Of a stretch of DNA of 17,942 nt, positions 5,871 to 11,961 are shown piece after piece. Position 1 is the stretch's first letter. Each line of letters begins with the position of its first letter. Source of the stretch: Methanobacteriota archaeon (GTDB taxonomy: Archaea; Halobacteriota; Syntropharchaeia; JACQPP01); the NCBI GenBank assembly GCA_016207465.1, contig JACQPP010000143.1:1-17942 (forward strand), read 5' to 3'. Position numbers and translations under genes: made by a program. The notes beneath the pieces are model-generated. The model was not told the origin of the DNA. It was given only the letters and a program-made list of their open reading frames with translations, and ran no database searches.

Positions 5871-7118
5871 ATGTTCGACTTCACCAAGGAGCAGACGATG
5901 GCCCGGAAGATGTTCCGGGACTACCTCACCAAGGAAATCCAGCCCATGGTCCCCCGGATGGAGGAGCAGGACACCCTCACCTACGAGGCCATGCGGAAAA
6001 TCTGGAAGACCTTCGGGGTGGCCCAGATGATACGCGGGGGCTGGGAGTCCCGCAAGAAGAAGGCCGCCGAGAAGGGGGGCGACGGGAACCCCGAGGCGGT
6101 CACAGACGCGGACCTCTTCGGCGGGGGGGCGGCCCAGGACCCCACCCTCTTCCTGCTGCTCTTCGTGGAAATCTCCCGCGTGGACCCCGGCCTCGCCCTC
6201 TCCCTCGGGGCATCCCTCGGCCTCTGCGGCCGCACCATCATGGCCAAGGGGACCCTGGAGCAGAAGGAGAAATACGGCCTCCCCATCCTCACTCTCGACA
6301 AGATTGGCTGCTGGGGGCTCACCGAGCCCGCCACCGGGAGCAACGCCTTCGCCCTCCAAAGCGTGGCCAAGGTCCAGGGGGACAAGTATATCCTCAACGG
6401 GAGCAAGACCCTCATCACCAACGCCCCCTACGCCGACACCTTCGTCGTCTACGCCAAGATTGACCACCCGGGGAGCGACCCCAAGGAGCGCAAGGTCCAC
6501 GGCTTCATCCTCGAGCGGGGAATGGACGGCCTCGAGACCGGCAAGCCCTTCAAGAAGATGGGGATGCGCACCAGCCCCACCGGGGAGATATTCATGAACG
6601 AGGTCACCGTCACCCGGGACAATCTCCTCGGCGGCAAGGAGAAGGACCCCAGCCGCACCCAGGCCATCAGCATCCTCGAGGGGGAGCGCTCGGGAGCGCC
6701 GGCCATGGCCCTCGGCGTCATCGAGAGATGCATCGACGAGTGCGTCAAATACTCCAAGGAGCGCACCCAGTTCGGCCGACCCATCGCCGAATACCAGCTC
6801 GTCCAGAAGAAACTCGCCCGCATGTACATGCACCGGGAGAACGTGAAGAACCTAATGCTCAAGCAGGTCTGGATGATGAAGAACAACGTCCGCAACATGA
6901 CCGACGCCTGCGCCGCCAAGCTCTACTGCGGCCAGGCCGCCGAGGAGGTCTGCCGCGAGGCCATCCAGATATTCGGGGGCTACGGGTTCCTCTCCGAATA
7001 CCCCGTGGAGAAGTTGAGCCGCGACATCCGCCTCCTCGCCCTCGGCGGGGGCACCGACGAAATCCAGGAGATGACCATCGCCCGCGAACTCCTCCGGGAG
7101 GGCGGGCCCCCGCTGTAG
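5871..7118 (+). CDS. Acyl-CoA dehydrogenase with IVD-type catalytic base position
   Basis: A 415-residue FAD-dependent acyl-CoA dehydrogenase, slightly longer than the usual 380 residues. The first family signature GCWGLTEPATGSNA is at 146-159 and the second region QIFGGYGFLSEYPVEKLSRDIR at 366-387. YSKERTQFGRPI at 294-305 contains the conserved Arg and Phe-Gly. The catalytic Glu of medium-chain enzymes is replaced by Gly (LGGGTDEIQ, residue 393). A Glu272-Arg273 pair in ILEGERSG matches the base position of isovaleryl-CoA and long-chain acyl-CoA dehydrogenases. A Lys/Gly-rich insertion spans about 58-90. The ATG at 5871 (MFDFTKEQT) is preferred over an upstream TTG at 5853 because family alignments begin there. 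The gene is probably monocistronic, since the next gene has its own TATA-like box. A branched-chain or long-chain acyl-CoA substrate is inferred. Confidence 0.92.
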   Translation: MFDFTKEQTMARKMFRDYLTKEIQPMVPRMEEQDTLTYEAMRKIWKTFGVAQMIRGGWESRKKKAAEKGGDGNPEAVTDADLFGGGAAQDPTLFLLLFVEISRVDPGLALSLGASLGLCGRTIMAKGTLEQKEKYGLPILTLDKIGCWGLTEPATGSNAFALQSVAKVQGDKYILNGSKTLITNAPYADTFVVYAKIDHPGSDPKERKVHGFILERGMDGLETGKPFKKMGMRTSPTGEIFMNEVTVTRDNLLGGKEKDPSRTQAISILEGERSGAPAMALGVIERCIDECVKYSKERTQFGRPIAEYQLVQKKLARMYMHRENVKNLMLKQVWMMKNNVRNMTDACAAKLYCGQAAEEVCREAIQIFGGYGFLSEYPVEKLSRDIRLLALGGGTDEIQEMTIARELLREGGPPL

Positions 7119-7148
7119 AGCCGGCCCCCCCCCACCTGTGGGGGACAG

Positions 7149-7158
7149 CCGTTATTAG
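7149..7158 (+). promoter_or_regulatory. TATA-like box of the second MBL-fold gene
   Basis: CCGTTATTAG ends 22 bases before the ATG at 7181. This spacing would give a leaderless or nearly leaderless transcript, and no Shine-Dalgarno motif precedes the ATG. Confidence 0.5.
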
Positions 7159-7180
7159 ACCCCGCGACATTGGGCACAGG

Positions 7181-8092
7181 ATGGACCCCCACCATGCGGC
7201 CCCCGGCCTCCGCCAGCGGGAGCACTTCACCGAGGTGGCCGAGGGGGTCTTCTTCATCCGGAGCCAGGGGGAGTTCCACGCCAACAGCCTCCTCATCCTC
7301 GACGAGGCCACCGTCCTCCTCGACACCGGCAACGACCAGGTGAAGGCCCTCCCCCCGGTGGGGCGGGTCCTCAACTCCCACTACCACCTCGACCACATCT
7401 ACAACAACCACCGCTTCCCCGCCCCCTGGGTCCCCCGGGGGGACCGGGAGGGCATCGAGTCCCGGGAGGGATACCGGAGGCTCTGCGGGGTGGACGACGA
7501 GACCCTCCGCCGCGAGGTGGGGGAGCCCTTCCACTTCCTCGGCTGGAAGCCGGTCCCCGCCTCCCGCGACTTCCAGGGGGGCGACACCCTCGACTTCGGG
7601 GAGACCCGCTGGGAGGTCATCGGCGCCCCGGGCCACAGCCCCGGCCACGTCGCCTTCCACGAGTCCGCCCTGGGACTCCTCTACGCCAGCGACATTGACC
7701 TCACCCGCTTCGGCCCCTGGTACGGCTGGCCCACCTGCAACCTGGAGGAGTTCGAGGCCTCCGTGGAGCGCCTCCAGTCCATCGCCCGCCGATGCGAGTG
7801 GGTCCTCACCAGCCACGCCAAGCCCATCCCCCGCCCGAAAATCGAGGAGCGATTCCGCCTCTACCACGCCGTCTTCGCGGAGCGCGACACCCGCCTCCTC
7901 GACCTCTGCCGCGAGCCCCAGGCCCTCGACCCGCTGGTCTCCCGGGGCATCTGCCACGGGGCCGAGCAGGTCCAGAAGAGCCGCTGGGACCGCTACTTCG
8001 AGAAGGTCATGCTCCAGATGCACCTCGACCGGCTCCAGGGGCAGGGGAAAATCGAGCGCGAAAACGGGACGTATCGGAGCCGGAGAGATTAA
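7181..8092 (+). CDS. Metallo-beta-lactamase-fold hydrolase (glyoxalase II-like)
   Basis: A 303-residue MBL-fold enzyme. The metal motif SHYHLDH supplies His67, His69, Asp71 and His72. GHSPGH at 151-156 supplies His156, ASDIDL gives Asp171, and SHAKP gives His212. This full set of ligands predicts a two-metal hydrolase of the glyoxalase II/general thioesterase type. A C-terminal segment of about 80 residues beyond the core (225-303) is helical and may be a winged-helix-like or dimerisation tail, as in LACTB2-like members. The substrate is unknown; a thioesterase role beside the acyl-CoA dehydrogenase is plausible. The start at 7181 is set by the nearby promoter box and because upstream sequence in the same frame overlaps the acyl-CoA dehydrogenase gene. 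The stop overlaps the convergent gene's stop in TTAA. Confidence 0.87.
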   Translation: MDPHHAAPGLRQREHFTEVAEGVFFIRSQGEFHANSLLILDEATVLLDTGNDQVKALPPVGRVLNSHYHLDHIYNNHRFPAPWVPRGDREGIESREGYRRLCGVDDETLRREVGEPFHFLGWKPVPASRDFQGGDTLDFGETRWEVIGAPGHSPGHVAFHESALGLLYASDIDLTRFGPWYGWPTCNLEEFEASVERLQSIARRCEWVLTSHAKPIPRPKIEERFRLYHAVFAERDTRLLDLCREPQALDPLVSRGICHGAEQVQKSRWDRYFEKVMLQMHLDRLQGQGKIERENGTYRSRRD

Positions 8093-8310
8093 ACGGCGAT
8101 GGCCTCTACCGCCGGGGCCTCCCCCAGGGTCTCCAGCTTCCTACGCTGCTCTTCCAGCGAAGCCTCCACTTCCCGCGTGACCCGCTCCAGCACATCGAGT
8201 ATCTCCTCCCGGGTGCGGGCGGAGATGGCGGCCTGTTCGAGGGCGCGGCAGGTGGAGAGGGCGGCCGCGTAGGCGAGATAGAGCCGCCACGTAGCGTTTT
8301 TCTCGGACAT
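8089..8310 (-). CDS. Small helical protein, unknown function
   Basis: A 73-residue protein that looks wholly alpha-helical. Residues 8-32 (WRLYLAYAAALSTCRALEQAAIS) form an Ala-rich helix. Residues 33-62 form a charged helix (REEILDVLERVTREVEASLEEQRRKLETL) with heptad-like spacing of hydrophobic residues, which suggests a short coiled coil or oligomeric helical hairpin. No family is recognised. Support for it being a gene comes from a TATATAT box 26 bases upstream, C-ending codon use like its neighbours, and the clean fit between flanking genes. Its stop codon shares a TTAA with the stop of the convergent MBL gene. It may be leaderless, since only GGAG directly abuts the ATG. Confidence 0.65.
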   Translation of the reverse strand: MSEKNATWRLYLAYAAALSTCRALEQAAISARTREEILDVLERVTREVEASLEEQRRKLETLGEAPAVEAIAV

Positions 8311-8336
8311 CTCCAGGGAGGCTGGGATACCCTCCC

Positions 8337-8343
8337 ATATATA
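8337..8343 (-). promoter_or_regulatory. TATA box of the small helical protein gene
   Basis: A perfect TATATAT on the minus strand lies 26 bases before the ATG at 8310 and immediately after the stop codon of the upstream gene (8350-8348). Confidence 0.6.
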
Positions 8344-8347
8344 CTTT

Positions 8348-8746
8348 CTATCTCCGGATGGAGTCGTTGAACCTCTTCAGGAGGTCGGGGCGGTTGGTCT
8401 TCACCAGCCCCAGGGAGACCTCCACCATGTTCGGGATGTAGCCCTTGTTGACCATGCGGAGGAACATCTGGGGGCTGGTCTTCAGCACCCCGTCGGCCCG
8501 CTCGGTAAGCTTGGCCCTCACCACCCGCAGTTTTTTGGGGCCGGCGACGAGGGTCCACTTCTGGTGTTCCCCGAGGGAGAGGTAGATGGTGGTCTCCCGG
8601 GGGAACTTCCCGGGGATGTAGAGGCCGGGGAGGTCCGACAGCAGTTGGACGATGGGGTCCTTCGGTTTCGGGGGGGCGCGTTTCGCGGGGGTCTTTCGGG
8701 CGGCAGCCTTCTTCCGGGGTGCGGGTTTCTTCGAGGAGGGGCTCAT
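8348..8746 (-). CDS. SCP2-like protein with Lys/Ala/Pro-rich N-terminal tail
   Basis: A 132-residue protein. The first 30 residues are a low-complexity basic tail (MSPSSKKPAPRKKAAARKTP...). Residues 31-132 form a globular domain with alternating strands (TTIYLSLGE, KWTLVAGP, KLRVVRAKL). It ends with ADGVLKTSPQMFLRMVNKGYIPNMVEVSLGLVKTNRPDLLKRF. This layout resembles an SCP2-type lipid-carrier domain (ad..l..s...f..l..G.......G.i.t..p..l..f), but the match is weaker than for the protein at 3404-3817 and should be treated as a proposal. The start codon overlaps the stop of the upstream cupin gene as ATGA, so the two are translationally coupled and probably work together. The basic tail could contact nucleic acid or membrane. 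Confidence 0.75.
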   Translation of the reverse strand: MSPSSKKPAPRKKAAARKTPAKRAPPKPKDPIVQLLSDLPGLYIPGKFPRETTIYLSLGEHQKWTLVAGPKKLRVVRAKLTERADGVLKTSPQMFLRMVNKGYIPNMVEVSLGLVKTNRPDLLKRFNDSIRR

Positions 8747-9093
8747 CGCCTCCCCCCGTTCGGAATCGGCATGAACCGGCTCTTCAAGCCCGCCGTCTCC
8801 ACCACCAGGCTCGCCCCCCGGGGACTCCGGTAGGCGTTGTGCCACTCGTCCACCCAGAGGGCCTCCCCGGGGCGCAGGGCCCGCTCCCGGATGGGGCCCC
8901 GGTCCCCCTTGAGGAGGAGGGTGACGGTCCCCCGGAGGCCGATGAAGAGCTCGGGGCCGTTGTGCTTCTCCAGCACATCTACCTGTTTCCTCCGGGTGAA
9001 CTCGGGGATGTAGAGCCCCGCCTGCCATCTCCTGGGTTCCCGGCAGAGGACGGTCCAGCGCCGGTTGTGGTGGAGGTTGAGGGGGCGGGCCAT
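8743..9093 (-). CDS. Small cupin-like protein
   Basis: A 116-residue single-domain protein with the cupin pattern. His44 and Glu48 in EKHNGPELFIGLRGTVTLLL form the first motif, and RPGEALWVDEWHNAYRSP with His85 forms the second. One of the usual two first-motif histidines is absent, so a metal site would be of the reduced His-Glu-His type. The function cannot be read: cupins include isomerases, dioxygenases and simple ligand-binding proteins. The ATG at 9093 has AGGTGA four bases upstream and a promoter-like box AACTCTTATC 26 bases upstream, which overlaps the end of the previous gene. In-frame codons upstream of 9093 would extend over that promoter and into the neighbouring gene, so 9093 is preferred. 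The stop overlaps the start of the SCP2-like gene. Confidence 0.72.
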   Translation of the reverse strand: MARPLNLHHNRRWTVLCREPRRWQAGLYIPEFTRRKQVDVLEKHNGPELFIGLRGTVTLLLKGDRGPIRERALRPGEALWVDEWHNAYRSPRGASLVVETAGLKSRFMPIPNGGRR

Positions 9094-9119
9094 GGGTTCA
9101 CCTATGGGGGCCGGGGGGC

Positions 9120-9129
9120 GATAAGAGTT
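9120..9129 (-). promoter_or_regulatory. Promoter-like box of the cupin operon
   Basis: It reads AACTCTTATC on the minus strand, 8 of 10 matches to the box at 1960 and 4590, and ends 26 bases before the cupin ATG. It overlaps the stop codon (9130-9128) of the upstream secreted-protein gene. Confidence 0.5.
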
Positions 9130-10021
9130 ACGATGTGTTCTCCCTCCGGGAGTGGTAGATGTCAATTCGGACCCCTCCGTCCGCCGCCCGGGACAGCTGG
9201 GCGAAGGCCATCTGCCTGCCGTCGGCGGTCATGGTGAACTCTCCGACCCCATGGGGGTGGGAGATGAAGAGTTCCGGCTCGGACCAGTCGAATTGGCCGA
9301 GCCTTTGTGACCGGTAAATCGCCAGCCAGGCGGCCCCGCTCCCGCGGCCCGATGTGAAATACATCGTCTGGCAGTCGTCGGTGAGGAACGGCTGGAAGTC
9401 CGAGTTTCCGGGGAGGTTGATGGGGGCGGGGAGGAGGGTGGCCTTGCCGTCCTTGTAGAGGAGGATGTCCTGGTCCCCCGAGTCGAAATAGAGTTCCCCC
9501 ATGGCGTCGCAGTAGTGGGGGTTGGTCTCCTTCCCTCCCGTGCCCAGGTCAAGTCTCTCCCCGTTCTTGTAGATGGACTCGGGGACTTCTCGTTGCAACT
9601 CGATGCTCCTCTTGTTGGCGTGGTAGTAGAGGTCGCCGGAGAGGGCGACGTAGGGGCCCGCCTCGGTGGCCAGGTCCGGCGTGGAGGCCGGGTGGACCTG
9701 CTTGGTGGTGAACGGGGACTGGCTGGTGTATATGCGGCCGTCAATCCGGATTTTGAGGGCTTCCTCCATCTTGTTGATGAGGTCGGGGCCCGGGTGGTGG
9801 AAGAAGTAGAGGGTCCTGCCGTCCCGGGACAGGTAAGGGCTGTCCTCCCACCCCTCGTCGTTGAACCCGAGTTTGACAGGGGCGGTCCAGCCGGGGGGGA
9901 CCCGGGCCGGGGTGGCGTTGGTTGCGGCAGGGGAGGGGGGTGGGGGGCCTCCGCCGGGGGCCAGCAGGAGCAGTGCGGCGAAGAGCAGGAGGAGCAGGAG
10001 GGCGATGGGGAGGCGGCGCAC
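9128..10021 (-). CDS. Secreted PD40/TolB-like beta-propeller protein
   Basis: A 297-residue protein starting with GTG at 10021. Residues 1-21 form a Leu-rich signal peptide or membrane anchor (MRRLPIALLLLLLFAALLLL), followed by a Pro-rich linker (22-45). The rest contains at least four segments of the PD40 type, for example DSPYLSRDGRTLYFFHHPG (about 60-78), NPHYCDAMGELYFDSGDQD (167-185), PFLTDDCQTMYFTSGRGSG (211-229) and GEFTMTADGRQMAFAQLSR (260-278). Such repeats form a small beta-propeller used for protein or ligand binding outside the membrane. There is no lipobox cysteine. The gene starts two bases after the stop of the FabG-type SDR and is probably co-transcribed with it, an unusual partner. 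Its exact role is unknown. Confidence 0.82.
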   Translation of the reverse strand: MRRLPIALLLLLLFAALLLLAPGGGPPPPSPAATNATPARVPPGWTAPVKLGFNDEGWEDSPYLSRDGRTLYFFHHPGPDLINKMEEALKIRIDGRIYTSQSPFTTKQVHPASTPDLATEAGPYVALSGDLYYHANKRSIELQREVPESIYKNGERLDLGTGGKETNPHYCDAMGELYFDSGDQDILLYKDGKATLLPAPINLPGNSDFQPFLTDDCQTMYFTSGRGSGAAWLAIYRSQRLGQFDWSEPELFISHPHGVGEFTMTADGRQMAFAQLSRAADGGVRIDIYHSRRENTS

Positions 10022-10023
10022 GG

Positions 10024-10791
10024 TCAGTAGGCGGTGACCCCCCCGTCAATCACCACGACCTCCCCGGTGATGTAGCTGCTGGCGTCCGAGGCCAGGAAGA
10101 CGGCCAGGGGGCCTATCTCCTCGGGTTTTCCGAGGCGGCGGAGGGGGATTCTCTTGATGAACTCATCCCGCATCTTGGGGCTGCTGGTGATGGGTTTGGT
10201 CATGTCGGTGTCGAAGAATCCGGGGGCGATGGCGTTGACGCGGATGTTGTATCGGTTCCACTCGAGGGCGAGGCTCTTGGTCATGAGGAGCATCCCTGCC
10301 TTGGAGGCGTGGTAGGGGGCCTGGCGGGGGCTGGCGGCGATTCCGGCGGCGCTGGCGAGGTTGATGACATTCCCCCCCTTGCGCTGGATGAAGTGCTTTC
10401 CGGCGGCGCGGGTGAAGAGGAAGGCGCTGGTGAGGTTGGTGTCGAGGACGTCGTGCCAGGATTTGTCGCTGGTGTCCACCAGCCAGTTGTGGAAGAGGAT
10501 GCCCGCGTTGTTCACCAGGATTTCGAGGCCCCCGAGGTCGGCGATGGTCTTCTCGACACACCGGTTGACCTCCTCGGTCTTGCGCACGTCGCAGGGGATG
10601 GCGAGGGAGCGGCGGCCCCGGCCCTTGATTTCGGATGCAACGGCGTCAATCTGCTTCTGGGTCCTGGCGGTGACGGCCACGTCGGCCCCGGCCTCGGCGA
10701 GGGCGAGGGCGATGGAGCGGCCGATGCCTCGGCCCCCGCCGGTGACCAGCGCGCGGCGGCCGTCCAACTTGAAGAGGTCGAGGACCGGCAT
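10024..10791 (-). CDS. FabG-type SDR oxidoreductase
   Basis: A 255-residue classical SDR close to 3-oxoacyl-reductase (FabG)-type enzymes. TGGGRGIG is at 17-24, Arg43 in TARTQ suggests NADP(H), and NNAG is at 94-97. The catalytic residues are Asn119, Ser147, Tyr160 and Lys164, and the end has the usual GEVVVIDGG. Likely reactions are reduction of a 3-oxoacyl thioester or oxidation of a secondary alcohol such as gluconate; archaea lack a standard fatty acid synthase, so true FabG activity cannot be assumed. The ATG at 10791 lies 25 bases after a promoter-like box. The gene is divergent from the alpha/beta hydrolase at 10853 and is followed after two bases by the secreted PD40 protein gene. Confidence 0.9.
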   Translation of the reverse strand: MPVLDLFKLDGRRALVTGGGRGIGRSIALALAEAGADVAVTARTQKQIDAVASEIKGRGRRSLAIPCDVRKTEEVNRCVEKTIADLGGLEILVNNAGILFHNWLVDTSDKSWHDVLDTNLTSAFLFTRAAGKHFIQRKGGNVINLASAAGIAASPRQAPYHASKAGMLLMTKSLALEWNRYNIRVNAIAPGFFDTDMTKPITSSPKMRDEFIKRIPLRRLGKPEEIGPLAVFLASDASSYITGEVVVIDGGVTAY

Positions 10792-10816
10792 GGTTACATC
10801 CCTGGGTTTCGGCGCA

Positions 10817-10826
10817 CATAAAGTTT
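10817..10826 (-). promoter_or_regulatory. TATA-like box of the SDR/PD40 operon
   Basis: AAACTTTATG on the minus strand lies 25 bases before the ATG at 10791. It overlaps the plus-strand box at 10821-10830, so the two divergent promoters share DNA. Confidence 0.6.
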
Positions 10827-10830
10827 AATT
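10821..10830 (+). promoter_or_regulatory. TATA-like box of the hydrolase at 10853
   Basis: AAGTTTAATT ends 22 bases before the ATG, which would make the transcript leaderless or nearly so. No Shine-Dalgarno motif is visible before the ATG. The box overlaps the divergent minus-strand box. Confidence 0.55.
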
Positions 10831-10852
10831 GGCGGGGGCCGTTGGCATCCTC

Positions 10853-11569
10853 ATGCCTCTCCCTCTTCTGTTCGTCCACGGAGCCGGAGGCAACCGGAAC
10901 CTGTGGAAGCATCAGACCGAGCATTTCGCCGGGAAGGGGCACCGGGTCCATGCGGTGTCGTTGCCGGGGCACGGGGATTCGCCGGGGCCGGGTCGGGTGG
11001 ATGTGGGGGAGTATGCGGAGTGGGTGGCGGGGGAGATGGACCGGCTGGGGTGGCCCCGGGCGGTGGTATTGGGCCACTCCATGGGGGGGGCCATCGCCCA
11101 GACCCTGGCCCTCGACCATCCCTCGCGGGTGGCGGGGATTGTGCTGGTGGCGACGGGCGCGAGGATTCCCATCTCTGATTTTGTGCTGCAGGGCATCCGG
11201 CAGGACTTCGAGGCGGCGATGAAGACGGTGGGGATGATATTGTTCTCGAAGAGGGCGGCGCCGGAGATGGTGAAGTGGTGTGTGGAGGAGACCCGGCGGA
11301 CCCCCGGCGCGGTGCTGGTGGGGGACCTGGAGGCCTGCACCCGGTTCGATGTGTCGGCCCGGCTGGGGGCGCTGGGGGTCCCTGCGCTGGTCATCGGGGG
11401 AAGGCAGGATGTGCTCACCGCCCCCAGGTTGCAGGAGTTCCTGGCCCGGAGTATCCCGGGGGCGCGGCTGGAGATGTTCGAGGACGCGGGCCACATGGTG
11501 ATGGCCGAGCAGGCCCCGGGGGTCAACCGGGCCATCGAGGGGTTCCTCCAGGGGTTGCCGGCCGAATGA
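10853..11569 (+). CDS. Alpha/beta hydrolase
   Basis: A 238-residue alpha/beta hydrolase without signal peptide. LLFVHGAGGNRN at 5-16 is the oxyanion strand, and SLPGHGDSPGPG at 36-47 follows it. The nucleophile elbow GHSMGG puts the catalytic serine at 76. Asp186 in GGRQDVLT and His214 in DAGHMVM complete the triad. The small cap (about 105-165) is helical. The start at 10853 (MPLPLLFVHG) puts the oxyanion strand at the very N-terminus, which is normal for compact members, and fits the promoter box 22 bases upstream. The substrate is unknown. It is divergent from the SDR gene and appears to be a single-gene unit ended by the T-run at 11599. Compared with the genes at 5871-8092 it favours G-ending codons. 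Confidence 0.9.
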   Translation: MPLPLLFVHGAGGNRNLWKHQTEHFAGKGHRVHAVSLPGHGDSPGPGRVDVGEYAEWVAGEMDRLGWPRAVVLGHSMGGAIAQTLALDHPSRVAGIVLVATGARIPISDFVLQGIRQDFEAAMKTVGMILFSKRAAPEMVKWCVEETRRTPGAVLVGDLEACTRFDVSARLGALGVPALVIGGRQDVLTAPRLQEFLARSIPGARLEMFEDAGHMVMAEQAPGVNRAIEGFLQGLPAE

Positions 11570-11572
11570 AAA

Positions 11573-11599
11573 TCCGCAGATTCCGCAGATGACACAGAT
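11573..11599 (+). repeat. Three tandem 9-base units (TCCGCAGAT, TCCGCAGAT, GACACAGAT)
   Basis: Two exact copies and one degenerate copy of a 9-mer lie head to tail right after the hydrolase stop codon, followed by six T. A further copy lies at 3824-3832. Similar CGCAGAT/CACAGAT tandem units are, as I recall, scattered in intergenic regions of many environmental genomes; their role is unknown. Confidence 0.6.
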
Positions 11600-11604
11600 T
11601 TTTT
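11599..11604 (+). terminator. T-run, possible archaeal terminator
   Basis: Six T residues on the plus strand, 30 bases after the stop of the hydrolase gene, in otherwise GC-rich DNA. Archaeal RNA polymerase terminates at such runs without needing a hairpin. Confidence 0.4.
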
Positions 11605-11645
11605 ACGCGTTTGGGAACCCGGCTTTCCCCGCCGGGGGGCGGGGA

Positions 11646-11655
11646 GGGTTTAAAA
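11646..11655 (+). promoter_or_regulatory. TATA-like box of the Nfu_N/ApgM operon
   Basis: GGGTTTAAAA lies 35 bases before the ATG at 11691. GAGGTG at 11679-11684 is a good ribosome site six bases from the ATG and supports this start. Confidence 0.65.
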
Positions 11656-11690
11656 GGAGGAGGGACGACTCCGCCTCCGAGGTGTTTCCC

Positions 11691-11960
11691 ATGGGTGTAA
11701 TGGTGGTGGTGGAGGCCACTCCGAATCCCAACAGCATGAAGTTCACCCTCAACGCGAGGGTCTCGGACAAGAGTCTCTTCCTCTCCAGCCGGCAGCAGGC
11801 GGCCGGCCATCCCCTGGCGGAGAAGCTCTTCGCCATACCGGGGGTCTCGGCGGTCTTCCTGCTGAACAATTTTGTGTCCATCACCCGGGCCCCCAGCACC
11901 CCCTGGGAGGGGCTGGTCCCCCGGGTGAAGGAAGTCCTGGAGAAGCATTTCCCGGAGTGA
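11691..11960 (+). CDS. Nfu/NifU N-terminal domain protein (stand-alone)
   Basis: An 89-residue protein consisting only of an Nfu N-terminal domain. EATPNPNSMKFTL at 8-20 is the family signature, followed by FLSS at 30-33, HPLAEKLFAIPGVSAVFLLNNFVSITR at 40-66 and a C-terminal helix (PRVKEVLEKHF). In Nfu-type iron-sulphur scaffold proteins this domain is joined to a C-terminal NifU domain with a CxxC cluster site. Here that domain is absent and the protein has no cysteine at all, so it cannot hold a cluster itself. It may act as a partner or adaptor in cluster delivery, or have another role. The ATG at 11691 is fixed by the ribosome site; a second ATG at 11700 is possible. The next gene, phosphoglycerate mutase, starts one base after the stop. 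Confidence 0.85.
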   Translation: MGVMVVVEATPNPNSMKFTLNARVSDKSLFLSSRQQAAGHPLAEKLFAIPGVSAVFLLNNFVSITRAPSTPWEGLVPRVKEVLEKHFPE

Positions 11961-11961
11961 G

